Below are positions 1-6,437 of a DNA stretch of 7,382 nt, piece after piece. Numbering within the stretch: position 1 is the first letter of the stretch; every line of letters starts with the position of its first letter. The DNA is from Rhodoferax sp. UBA4409 (lineage in GTDB: Bacteria > Pseudomonadota > Gammaproteobacteria > Burkholderiales > Burkholderiaceae_C), in NCBI GenBank assembly GCA_002390825.1, contig DGQR01000123.1, forward strand, positions 1 to 7,382. Reading direction: 5' to 3'. Both the position numbers and the translations under genes were made by a program. The notes beneath the pieces were generated by a model. That model was given only the letters and a program-made list of their open reading frames with translations. It did no database searches and was not told where the DNA came from.

Positions 1-1575
1 GGCGAAACCTTCTCGCTGGAGTCTTGGGCTGATTGGTATGGCGACAAGCAGCGCGCCGTGACGGTGAACTCCGGCAAGTACGACGGCCTGGCTTACAAAG
101 CAGCGGTCGATGCAGTGGCTGCGGACTTGGCAGCCCAAGGCCTGGGCGAGAAGAAAACCACTTGGCGTCTGCGTGACTGGGGCGTGAGCCGTCAGCGCTA
201 CTGGGGCACTCCCATCCCCATCATCCATTGCGATGAACACGGCGCCGTGCCGGTGCCCGAGAAAGATTTGCCCGTGGTGCTGCCGCAGGACTGCGTGCCC
301 GATGGCTCCGGCAACCCGCTGCACAAGCACGAAGGCTTCCACGCCGGCGTGGTGTGTCCTGTGTGTGGCAAGCCCGCGCGCCGCGAGACCGACACCATGG
401 ACACCTTTGTGGACTCGTCCTGGTACTTCATGCGCTATTGCGATCCGAAGAACCCGGACGCCATGGTGGCCGGCGGCGCGGACTACTGGATGCCGATGGA
501 CCAATACATCGGAGGTATCGAACACGCCATCCTGCACTTGCTGTACGCGCGTTTCTGGACCAAGGTCATGCGCGACCTGGGGCTGGTGAAGGTGGACGAA
601 CCCTTTACCAAGCTGCTGACCCAGGGCATGGTGCTCAACCACATTTACTCCCGTAAAACAGCCAAGGGTGGCAAAGAGTACTTCTGGCCCCACGATGTGG
701 AGCATGTGCAGGACGCCGCTGGTAAGGTGGTGGGCGCCAAGCTCATCAACCCGGTGGACAGCGCCGACGGCATGCTGCCCGTGGGCACCGCGATTGATTA
801 CGAGGGCGTGGGCACCATGTCCAAGTCAAAAAACAACGGTGTGGACCCGCAGGAGCTGATCGCCAAGTACGGCGCAGACACGGCCCGCATCTACACCATG
901 TTCACCTCGCCGCCTGAGGCCACGCTGGAGTGGAACGACTCGGCGGTGGAAGGCAGCTACCGCTTCCTGCGCCGTGTCTGGAACTTCGGCTACAAACTGT
1001 CTGCTATGGATTCAGTAGCTGCTCGCGCAAGCGTAGCGGGCGCTAAGAGCCTGAATGATGTGGAATTCGGCAAGGAAGCCAAGGCCCTGCGACTGGAAAT
1101 GCACACCGTGCTCAAGCAGGTGGACTTTGACTACCAGCGCATGCAATACAACACCGTGGTGTCAGGCGCGATGAAGATGATCAACGCGCTGGAAGGCTTC
1201 AAGGCCCTGGACAGTGCGGGTGCGCAAGTGGCCCTGATCGAAGGCTTCGGCATCCTGCTGCGTTGCCTGTACCCCGCTACGCCACACTTGTCGCACGCCT
1301 TGTGGTCGGAGTTGGGCTATTCGTCTGCATTGGGTGATCTGCTGGATGCGCCTTGGCCCCAAGTGGATGCAGCGGCTCTGGTGCAGGACGAGATCGAACT
1401 GGTGCTGCAAATCAACGGCAAGTTGCGCGGCGCGGTACGTGTACCGGCAGGCGCTGACAAGGCCGCCATCGAAGCGGCAGCGCTGGCCAGCGAGGTGTTC
1501 ATCGCCCATGCAGCAGGCGCCGCGGCCAAGAAGGTCATCGTGGTGCCCGGTCGCCTGGTCAACATCGTCGTCTGA
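1..1575 (+). CDS. leuS: Leucyl-tRNA synthetase, C-terminal part (5' end outside window)
   Basis: Cytoplasmic class I aminoacyl-tRNA synthetase that charges tRNA-Leu. The frame is open from base 1, so the start lies upstream; 524 residues are visible, about 60% of a protein usually near 860-880 residues. In order I see the end of the editing region (VTVNSGKYDGL), the strongly conserved LRDWGVSRQRYWGTPIP, a zinc-ribbon-like insert with CDEH (CxxH) and CPVC (CxxC), then RETDTMDTFVDSSWYFMRY. The class I signature MSKSKNNG is encoded from 817; the residue before MSKS is Thr rather than the common Lys. The anticodon-binding helical domain follows (EGSYRFLRRVWNFGY), and the C-terminal tRNA-binding domain ends in VPGRLVNIVV. 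Between NFGY and KALR there are 29 residues, against about 20 in E. coli LeuS as I remember it, and this longer linker is where the repeat at 1003-1055 lies. lptE follows after 5 nt. Confidence 0.97.
   Translation, partial: GETFSLESWADWYGDKQRAVTVNSGKYDGLAYKAAVDAVAADLAAQGLGEKKTTWRLRDWGVSRQRYWGTPIPIIHCDEHGAVPVPEKDLPVVLPQDCVPDGSGNPLHKHEGFHAGVVCPVCGKPARRETDTMDTFVDSSWYFMRYCDPKNPDAMVAGGADYWMPMDQYIGGIEHAILHLLYARFWTKVMRDLGLVKVDEPFTKLLTQGMVLNHIYSRKTAKGGKEYFWPHDVEHVQDAAGKVVGAKLINPVDSADGMLPVGTAIDYEGVGTMSKSKNNGVDPQELIAKYGADTARIYTMFTSPPEATLEWNDSAVEGSYRFLRRVWNFGYKLSAMDSVAARASVAGAKSLNDVEFGKEAKALRLEMHTVLKQVDFDYQRMQYNTVVSGAMKMINALEGFKALDSAGAQVALIEGFGILLRCLYPATPHLSHALWSELGYSSALGDLLDAPWPQVDAAALVQDEIELVLQINGKLRGAVRVPAGADKAAIEAAALASEVFIAHAAGAAAKKVIVVPGRLVNIVV
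1003..1055 (+). repeat. Hairpin-forming repeat-like element read in frame within leuS
   Basis: The segment opens with GCTAT, 7 nt, GTAGC, an imperfect 5-bp dyad with one G-T pair. Next comes a stronger hairpin: TAGC (1016-1019) plus GCTCGC (1021-1026) pair with GCGGGC (1036-1041) plus GCTA (1042-1045), leaving one bulged T, one G-T pair and a 9-nt loop. The core TAGCTGCTCGCGCAAGCG and the trailing GGGCGCTA resemble a short dispersed repeat I recall from intergenic regions of Comamonadaceae. That resemblance is from memory. Here it is translated as roughly MDSVAARASVAGAKSL, a low-complexity linker after the first helix of the anticodon-binding domain. Boundaries are approximate. Confidence 0.5.
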
Positions 1576-1580
1576 TCACC

Positions 1581-2081
1581 ATGCTGCAACGCCGATCGCT
1601 TTTTGCGCTGCCTGTGGCTGCCCTGCTGGGAGGCTGCGGCTTCAAGCTGCGCGGCAAACAAAATTACGCCTTTGAGACGATTGCGGTCACGCCCGAAAAG
1701 GGCGCGGCGGTGGCCTCGGAGCTCAGCCGCTACCTGGGCGACATGGTGCGGCCGGTGGCGCCTCCTGCGGGCGGTGTGCCTCCGGAGGTGATCGTCGATA
1801 TATTGGGCGAAACGCGCGAAAAGGTGATCGTGGCCCTCAACGCCTCCGGCCAGGTGCGCGAATACCAATTGCGGATCAAGGTGCGTTTTCGCATGCGCAC
1901 CTCGCAAGGCCGTGACCTGATTGAGCCCACGGATATCTTGCAGGAGCGGGATATCAGCTTCAACGAGTCTGCTGTGCTGGCCAAAGAGGCGGAAGAGGTC
2001 CTGCTCTACCGCGACATGCAGTCCGATATCGTGCAGCAGTTGCTGCGCCGTATTGCGGCTGTGAAAAGCCTGAACCCGTAA
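1581..2081 (+). CDS. lptE: LPS-assembly lipoprotein LptE
   Basis: Outer-membrane lipoprotein that plugs the LptD beta-barrel and helps insert lipopolysaccharide into the outer leaflet. The 166-residue product starts with a short basic N-region (MLQRRS) and a hydrophobic stretch, followed by a lipobox LGGC with the acylated Cys at residue 19. The mature protein begins CGFKLRG, typical of LptE, and has the expected small alpha/beta pattern. It is a little shorter than the E. coli protein (193 residues). ATG lies 5 nt after the leuS stop with no visible Shine-Dalgarno sequence, so translation is probably coupled to leuS. In betaproteobacteria lptE is usually followed by holA; here three arginine-catabolism genes intervene. 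Gene identity rests on the lipobox, the CGF(K/H)LR-type start and the position after leuS. Confidence 0.93.
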   Translation: MLQRRSLFALPVAALLGGCGFKLRGKQNYAFETIAVTPEKGAAVASELSRYLGDMVRPVAPPAGGVPPEVIVDILGETREKVIVALNASGQVREYQLRIKVRFRMRTSQGRDLIEPTDILQERDISFNESAVLAKEAEEVLLYRDMQSDIVQQLLRRIAAVKSLNP

Positions 2082-2088
2082 GGTGGCC

Positions 2089-2562
2089 ATGGACCGGGTC
2101 GATCACACCCTGCTGGAGTTGCTGCAGCGCGACGGGCGCATGAGCGCGCAAGCCTTGTCAGAGGTGGTCAACCTGTCGGCACGAGCAACCTTGAACCGGA
2201 TCCACAAGCTGGAGGACGAAGGGCACATCGAGGGGTACCGGGCCTTGCTGGCACGCCAGTCCATCGGTGAGCATGTGTCGGTGTTTGCGGAAATTGCCCT
2301 CAAGGACCAGCGCCAGGCGACGGTGCAGCGCTTTGAGCAGGCCATGGTCGCCTGCCCGGAGGTGATTGCCTGCTACCTGGTGAGTGGCCGCTACGACTAC
2401 TTGGTCCGCCTGGCTTGCCGCGACCTGAACCACTACCGTGAACTGACCAACACCTGGATTGACGACGTCGGCTTGGGCGTCGACAAGGTTGTGACCAGCA
2501 CCGAGCTGCAAACCGTGAAAGAGTTTGCCGGCTTCCCCTTGATGGTCCGCACGACCCGCTGA
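2089..2562 (+). CDS. Lrp/AsnC-family transcriptional regulator
   Basis: DNA-binding regulator of the feast/famine family, 157 residues, the usual size. The N-terminal winged helix-turn-helix runs from about residue 4 to 60 (MDRVDHTLLELLQRDGR at the start, recognition region NLSARATLNRIHKLEDEGHI). A RAM/effector-binding domain follows at about 65-145, with the characteristic GRYDYLV near residues 100-106. I chose ATG at 2089 over the in-frame GTG at 2083 because MDR-D-LL is the canonical family start and TAAGGTGG just upstream (2079-2086) gives a good ribosome site. The gene lies 7 nt after lptE and 178 nt before ocd on the same strand. Lrp-type proteins often control adjacent amino-acid catabolic genes and sense the amino acid, so it probably regulates ocd-arginase in response to arginine or ornithine; the ligand is inferred. 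The gene ends in tandem stops TGA TAG. Confidence 0.92.
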   Translation: MDRVDHTLLELLQRDGRMSAQALSEVVNLSARATLNRIHKLEDEGHIEGYRALLARQSIGEHVSVFAEIALKDQRQATVQRFEQAMVACPEVIACYLVSGRYDYLVRLACRDLNHYRELTNTWIDDVGLGVDKVVTSTELQTVKEFAGFPLMVRTTR

Positions 2563-2567
2563 TAGCG

Positions 2568-2590
2568 GCCAATTCCGTTTCGGAAGTGGC
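2568..2590 (+). other. Hairpin just after the Lrp/AsnC gene
   Basis: GCCAATTCCG and CGGAAGTGGC pair in 9 of 10 positions (one A-G mismatch) across a TTT loop, starting 5 nt after the stop. No T-run follows, so it is not a canonical intrinsic terminator. It may protect the 3' end of the leuS-lptE-regulator message or attenuate readthrough into ocd. Confidence 0.4.
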
Positions 2591-2658
2591 ATTCGGGGCC
2601 GGCAGCGGTTTGCGCGCTTTGCCAGCTCGACTTCGTCGCTTAACTCCCTGCTGGCAGG

Positions 2659-2669
2659 CCTAGACTAGG
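2659..2669. promoter_or_regulatory. Short perfect dyad CCTAGACTAGG upstream of ocd
   Basis: Five base pairs around a single central A, within the 178-nt gap before ocd. It overlaps TAGACT, a weak 4/6 match to a sigma-70 -10 box, with no convincing -35. Its centre lies 36 bp upstream of the centre of the second dyad at 2692-2708. It could be part of an operator or promoter, but it is short enough to be chance. Confidence 0.25.
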
Positions 2670-2691
2670 TGCAGCTGCCGGCGTTGCGGTA

Positions 2692-2708
2692 GATGCGGAA
2701 TCCGCATC
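2692..2708. promoter_or_regulatory. Candidate operator: perfect inverted repeat before ocd
   Basis: GATGCGG-AAT-CCGCATC is a perfect 7-bp inverted repeat with an A/T-containing 3-nt centre, ending 32 nt before the ocd start. The size (about 15-17 bp) and symmetry with an A/T centre suit a site for a dimeric regulator such as the Lrp/AsnC protein encoded just upstream. It could instead form an mRNA hairpin in the ocd leader. Binding by that protein is an inference. Confidence 0.4.
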
Positions 2709-2728
2709 CCCTCGCGGCACTTTGCCCT

Positions 2729-2734
2729 GAGGAG
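2729..2734 (+). promoter_or_regulatory. Ribosome binding site deciding the ocd start
   Basis: GAGGAG lies 6 nt before ATG 2741. An in-frame ATG at 2693 would add 16 residues of unconserved sequence and lies inside the inverted repeat, so the start at 2741 is preferred. Confidence 0.75.
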
Positions 2735-2740
2735 AAGCCC

Positions 2741-3793
2741 ATGACCCGCTATATCGACGTCCATGACATGCAAGCCCTGGTGCGCCAGCACGGTCTGGCC
2801 CCCATGATGTCCGAGATGGCCCAGACCATCCGTGAAGACTTTTTGCGTTGGGAGGACTTCGACAAGTCCCCCCGCACCGCCAACCACAGCACCAACGGTG
2901 TCATCGAGCTGATGCCGGTGTCCGACAGTGCGCTGTACGCGTTCAAGTACGTGAACGGCCACCCCAAGAACCCGCTGCAAGGCCTGTCCACCGTGATGGC
3001 CTTTGGCGTGCTGGCCGATGTGGCCACCGGTTACCCCGAGTTGCTCAGCGAGCTCACCATCACCACCGCTTTGCGCACGGCCGCGACCTCGGCTATGGCC
3101 GCCAAAGTGCTGGCCCGCCGGAATAGCAAAACCATGGCGCTGATCGGCAATGGCTCGCAAAGCGAATTCCAGGCAATTGCGTTCATGACGCAGCTGGGCA
3201 TTACGACGCTGCGCGTGTTCGATGTGGACCCCAAGGCCACCGACAAGTTGGTGGCGAACTTGCGCCCCTACACCGACTCTGGCGCGCTGAGCATCGTGCG
3301 CTGTGCCTCCACCCGAGAAGCGGTGCGCGGCGCCGACATCGTGACCACGGTAACCGCCGACAAAACCAATGCCACCATCCTGACGGCGGACATGATCGAA
3401 CCCGGCATGCACCTCAATGCCGTGGGCGGCGACTGCCCGGGCAAGACCGAGCTGGAGGCCGCCATTCTGAATCAGGCCAAAGTTTTCGTGGAGTTTGAAA
3501 CCCAGACGCGCATCGAGGGCGAGCTGCAGCAGATGCCAGCAGACTTTGTGACCCACCCACTCTGGCAGGTACTGGCGGGCCACGCTGCGGGCCGGGACCA
3601 CGCCGAACAAGTCACCTTGTTTGACTCGGTGGGTTTTGCCCTGGAGGATTTGTCGGCCCTGCGCTATGTCCATGCACTGTCCCAGAAACTGGGCGTAGGC
3701 AGCACCGTGCAACTGGTGCCCGACCTCGCGGACCCCAAAGACTTGTTCGCCTGTGCCACCGCCGTTCCTGCGCCTTTGCGTAAAGCCGCATGA
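2741..3793 (+). CDS. ocd: Ornithine cyclodeaminase
   Basis: Cytoplasmic NAD-dependent enzyme converting L-ornithine to L-proline and ammonia in one step. The 350-residue product aligns by eye along most of its length with the Pseudomonas putida enzyme as I remember it. Shared segments include VIELMPV, YAFKYVNGHP, VMAFGVLADV, LLSELTI-TALRTAATS and NAVGGDCPGKTEL. The dinucleotide-binding loop is GNGSQ at residues 136-140. Residues equivalent to P. putida substrate and catalytic positions are present: Arg45, Lys69, Arg112 and the catalytic Asp in GGDCPG (Asp231 here, Asp228 there). These features favour true ornithine cyclodeaminase over alanine dehydrogenase or other mu-crystallin relatives. 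Its stop overlaps the arginase start as ATGA, so the two are almost certainly co-translated. The substrate is supplied by that arginase. The leader carries a good Shine-Dalgarno sequence and a dyad, suggesting its own regulated promoter. Confidence 0.95.
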   Translation: MTRYIDVHDMQALVRQHGLAPMMSEMAQTIREDFLRWEDFDKSPRTANHSTNGVIELMPVSDSALYAFKYVNGHPKNPLQGLSTVMAFGVLADVATGYPELLSELTITTALRTAATSAMAAKVLARRNSKTMALIGNGSQSEFQAIAFMTQLGITTLRVFDVDPKATDKLVANLRPYTDSGALSIVRCASTREAVRGADIVTTVTADKTNATILTADMIEPGMHLNAVGGDCPGKTELEAAILNQAKVFVEFETQTRIEGELQQMPADFVTHPLWQVLAGHAAGRDHAEQVTLFDSVGFALEDLSALRYVHALSQKLGVGSTVQLVPDLADPKDLFACATAVPAPLRKAA

Positions 3794-4698
3794 GCCAGCC
3801 GGTGTTACACATCGTCGGCGCAGCGGTCGGCGAGGGCGCCAGCGATGGCGGATGCAAATGGGGCGCCAACGCCCTGAAAGAGCATGGTCTGCAGCGCGCT
3901 TTGGCAGCGACCGGACGCACCGTCACCTGGGGCGAGACGGTGAGTGCCCAGCCTATGCTGGCGAGCAGCCGCTTGGGTGCGATTGAAGGGTTCTCGGAGC
4001 ACCTGGCCCACACGGTGGCGCAGGTGCTACACCACGGGCAGCAACCCCTGGTGGTGGGCGGTGACCATTCGTGTGCAGTGGGCACTTGGAGTGCCGTGGC
4101 AGAACATCTGCGCCCCCAAGGCAGAGTGGGGCTGGTCTGGATCGACGCACACTTGGATGCCCACACCCCCGACACCTCTGATACCCAAGCACCCCATGGC
4201 ATGCCCTTGGCGGCGCTGTTGGGTTACGGTTCGGTGGGGATGACAGATCTATTCGGCTGGCGCGGCAAGTTGTTGCCTTCGCAGGTCGCCATCATCGGTG
4301 CCCGCAGTTATGAGCCGGCCGAGCAGGCCTTGCTCAGCCAATTGGGCGTGCGCGTGATGTACATGCCTGAGGTTTTGGAGCGCGGGTTTGCCGCCTGCTT
4401 TGCCGAGGCCCGGGCTATTGCGTCGACGGGTACTGCGGGATGGGGCATCAGCTTCGATCTCGATGGGCTTGACCCGCGCGATGCGCCCGGCACTGGCACG
4501 CCGGTGGAGCAAGGTATTCGCCTCGCGGATGCGCTTCAGGCCCTCGACGGCTGCAGCCACGATCCGCAGTTTGTGGCGATGGAGCTCACCGAGTACAACC
4601 CCTTGCGCGACTTTGGGGGGCAGACCGCCCGCGCGGCGACAGAGCTGCTGTGTACCGTACTGGCGCCATCGGCTGCCACGCTGGAGCTGGCCGCCTAA
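3790..4698 (+). CDS. rocF: Arginase (ureohydrolase family)
   Basis: Binuclear manganese enzyme hydrolysing L-arginine to L-ornithine and urea; 302 residues, the normal length. Metal ligands are all visible: GGDHS (His93), DAHLD (Asp119, His121, Asp123) and SFDLDGLDP (Asp223, Asp225). The HGMPLA motif (His136), GTGTP and the C-terminal MELTEYNP also fit the family. The substrate loop reads DAHLDAHTP, with His where well-studied arginases have Asn (DxNTP), though I recall a similar loop in other proteobacterial arginases. The neighbour argues strongly for arginase over agmatinase, formiminoglutamase or guanidinobutyrase, because ornithine cyclodeaminase consumes the product ornithine. The start overlaps the ocd stop by 4 nt (ATGA), so it is translationally coupled and likely lacks its own promoter. 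No urease genes are visible to use the urea. Confidence 0.9.
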   Translation: MSQPVLHIVGAAVGEGASDGGCKWGANALKEHGLQRALAATGRTVTWGETVSAQPMLASSRLGAIEGFSEHLAHTVAQVLHHGQQPLVVGGDHSCAVGTWSAVAEHLRPQGRVGLVWIDAHLDAHTPDTSDTQAPHGMPLAALLGYGSVGMTDLFGWRGKLLPSQVAIIGARSYEPAEQALLSQLGVRVMYMPEVLERGFAACFAEARAIASTGTAGWGISFDLDGLDPRDAPGTGTPVEQGIRLADALQALDGCSHDPQFVAMELTEYNPLRDFGGQTARAATELLCTVLAPSAATLELAA

Positions 4699-4724
4699 GC
4701 CCTGCACCGCGGCTGTGCAAGGGC
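4699..4724 (+). terminator. Possible hairpin terminator after arginase
   Basis: GCCCTGCAC pairs with GTGCAAGGGC (one bulged A) around a 7-nt loop, beginning directly after the arginase stop. It marks the expected end of the ocd-arginase unit before holA. There is no T-run after it, so it is not a classical intrinsic terminator and may act weakly or only stabilise the message. Confidence 0.4.
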
Positions 4725-4751
4725 CGGTGTGCCAAGTAAACTCACCACCCT

Positions 4752-5849
4752 ATGCAAGTCGCGGCCAACCAACTCCAGAACCACCTGCAACGCGGGCTCA
4801 AAAGCCTGTACACCTTGCATGGTGACGAGCCGCTGCTGCAGCAAGAGGCGCTGGATGCGATCCGCGCAGTGGCCCGCACCCAGGGCTACACCGAGCGAAC
4901 CTCGCACACCGTGGCCGGTGCCCACTTTGATTGGAGCGAGGTGCTTGCCGCAGGCGGCTCGCTCAGCCTGTTTGCTGACAAGCAGATTGTGGAAATCCGC
5001 ATCCCCAGCGGCAAGCCGGGCAAAGACGGCAGCGTTGCGCTGCAGCAGTTGGCCGAAGCCGCGCAGGGCAACGACTCCACCCTCACCATCGTCATGCTGC
5101 CGCGACTGGACAAGATGACCAAGTCCGGCGCCTGGTTCTCCGCGCTGGAGAGCTATGGCATCTCGCTTCAGGTCGATCCGATTGAGCGCAACGCCTTGCC
5201 GCAGTGGATTGCCCAGCGCCTGGGCGCCCAGGGGCAGCGGGTGGCCGCCGGTGAAGAAGGGCAGCGCACCCTGCAGTTTTTTGCCGACCGTGTGGAGGGC
5301 AACCTGCTGGCTGCTCATCAGGAAATTCAAAAACTCGGCCTGTTGTATCCAGCGGATGCCGGTGAAGGCGTGTTGACGCTTGCGCAAGTCGAAAGCGCCG
5401 TGCTGAATGTGGCGCGTTACGACGTGTTCAAGCTCTCTGAAGCGGTTCTTGCCGGCCAGGCAGCGCGGGTGCAGCGCATGCTCGATGGATTGCAAGCCGA
5501 AGGCGAGGCCGAAGTGCTGGTGCACTACACCCTGGCCGAAGATATTCGCTCCTTGAAGCGGGTCAAAGACGCCATGGGCCAGGGGCGCCCCTTGCCGATG
5601 GCCCTGCGCGAAAACCGCATCTGGGGCGTCAAAGAGCGCCTGTTCGAGCGGGTGCTGCCCAAGCTGTCTGAGCGCACCCTGGCAGAGCTCTTGCAGTCCG
5701 CCCATGTAGTGGACGGCATTGTCAAAGGCCTGAAGCAGCCCGACTGGCCAGCCAGTGGCTGGCAAGCCCTGCACCGGCTGGCTCTGCAGGTGTGCGCCTT
5801 ATGCGGCGGCCAAGCCCATCCGGCATCTGCCGGCGGCTTGCGTCGCTAA
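4752..5849 (+). CDS. holA: DNA polymerase III subunit delta
   Basis: Clamp-loader wrench subunit that opens the beta sliding clamp in the gamma/tau-delta-delta' complex of the replicative polymerase. The 365-residue product starts in the family style (LKSLYTLHGDEPLLQQEALDAIR). It continues with LFADKQIVEIRIPSGKPGKDG and the LTIVMLPRLDKMTKSGAWFSAL region of the N-terminal AAA+-like domain. Next are the middle domain (IERNALPQWIAQRLGAQG, FADRVEGNLLAAHQEIQKL) and the C-terminal collar domain from about residue 215 (ARYDVFKLSEAVLAG, IWGVKERLFERVLPKL). It is slightly longer than E. coli HolA (343). No clear ribosome site precedes ATG 4752. In relatives the gene normally follows lptE directly; here it is 53 nt after arginase, so it may rely on readthrough or a weak local promoter (TAAACT at 4737-4742 is the only -10-like sequence I see). 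Confidence 0.95.
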   Translation: MQVAANQLQNHLQRGLKSLYTLHGDEPLLQQEALDAIRAVARTQGYTERTSHTVAGAHFDWSEVLAAGGSLSLFADKQIVEIRIPSGKPGKDGSVALQQLAEAAQGNDSTLTIVMLPRLDKMTKSGAWFSALESYGISLQVDPIERNALPQWIAQRLGAQGQRVAAGEEGQRTLQFFADRVEGNLLAAHQEIQKLGLLYPADAGEGVLTLAQVESAVLNVARYDVFKLSEAVLAGQAARVQRMLDGLQAEGEAEVLVHYTLAEDIRSLKRVKDAMGQGRPLPMALRENRIWGVKERLFERVLPKLSERTLAELLQSAHVVDGIVKGLKQPDWPASGWQALHRLALQVCALCGGQAHPASAGGLRR

Positions 5850-5869
5850 GGCACCGGCAGGAGACAGGT

Positions 5870-6430
5870 GTGACCGATGCCACCCCTGCCCAGCGGCATG
5901 TGCAGCGCCACAACCAGATTTCCATACGCCTGCACTACCGGCTTGAGGCGGATTGGCACCGCGTGGAGGCCCATCAGTGGAATGAGCGCGGGTTCTGCTT
6001 TTTCCATACCCATGCGCTGAATGCCAATTCAGTCGCCTTCAAACGCAGTTTGCAGCACTTCGAGGGTGAGATCGTCTGGACACGCACTTGCCAGGACGAG
6101 GCACTGGTGACCGAGATGTTGCTTAATGAAGCTATCCACCGACAAGCCGACCGTTTGTCTGCCCAAGCTGAGATGCAGCAGCGCCTGCTGCGGCTGATGC
6201 GTGTGCAAGGCATGGTGGAAGCCAAGCAGCGGGTGCTCGCCTCTTTGGGCGGGATGCCCGATGCTGCCAAATGGCAGCACCAGATCCAGCAGCGCATGCA
6301 AGAAGCACTGTTTCAATCCGGCGTGCGTGTGGCCTCACCGGTGTGGTCTGCGGTGGTGGTCGATGCGCTGGCTTTGGGCGGTGTGGTGCAGGATCTGGAG
6401 CGCTGGTCGGGCAGTCTGGGTGGCAGTTGA
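5870..6430 (+). CDS. Hypothetical protein with possible degenerate PilZ-like N-terminus
   Basis: I do not recognise this 186-residue protein with certainty. I chose GTG 5870 because AGGAGA (5859-5864) sits 5 nt upstream; the frame runs further back, but that would overlap holA. The N-terminal ~80 residues read like a small beta-barrel (ISIRLHYRLEADW, GFCFF, FEGEIVWTR). They carry R9-x3-R13 and, about 28 residues from Arg13, WNERG. That spacing resembles the RxxxR ... (D/N)xSxxG of PilZ cyclic-di-GMP-binding domains, but Gln and Asn replace the D/N and Ser, so binding is doubtful. Residues ~85-155 are Gln/Arg/Met-rich and strongly helical (RLSAQAEMQQRLLRLMR). The C-terminus has a short hydrophobic patch (WSAVVVDALALGGVV). 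No signal peptide is seen. It follows holA by 20 nt and is probably co-transcribed. The alternative is a lineage-specific protein unrelated to PilZ. Confidence 0.7.
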   Translation: MTDATPAQRHVQRHNQISIRLHYRLEADWHRVEAHQWNERGFCFFHTHALNANSVAFKRSLQHFEGEIVWTRTCQDEALVTEMLLNEAIHRQADRLSAQAEMQQRLLRLMRVQGMVEAKQRVLASLGGMPDAAKWQHQIQQRMQEALFQSGVRVASPVWSAVVVDALALGGVVQDLERWSGSLGGS

Positions 6431-6437
6431 GTAGCTT

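Noticed and set aside
1317..2090. Minus-strand open frame spanning the leuS end and lptE (257 codons)
   Set aside because: It covers two supported plus-strand genes, and its composition is that of antisense GC-rich sequence.
2660..3712. Long open frame on the minus strand across ocd (about 350 codons)
   Set aside because: It is antisense to a clearly conserved enzyme gene. Its translation is rich in His, Gln, Gly and Arg, as expected from the complement of GC-rich coding DNA, and shows no family motif.
4695..5774. Long open frame on the minus strand across holA (about 359 codons)
   Set aside because: It mirrors the holA codons on the opposite strand and has no recognisable domain; holA is well supported on the plus strand.
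5792..5869. N-terminal extension of the gene after holA to an ATG at 5792
   Set aside because: It would overlap the end of holA by about 58 nt and encode an Arg-rich, unconserved stretch, whereas GTG 5870 has a well-placed AGGAGA.
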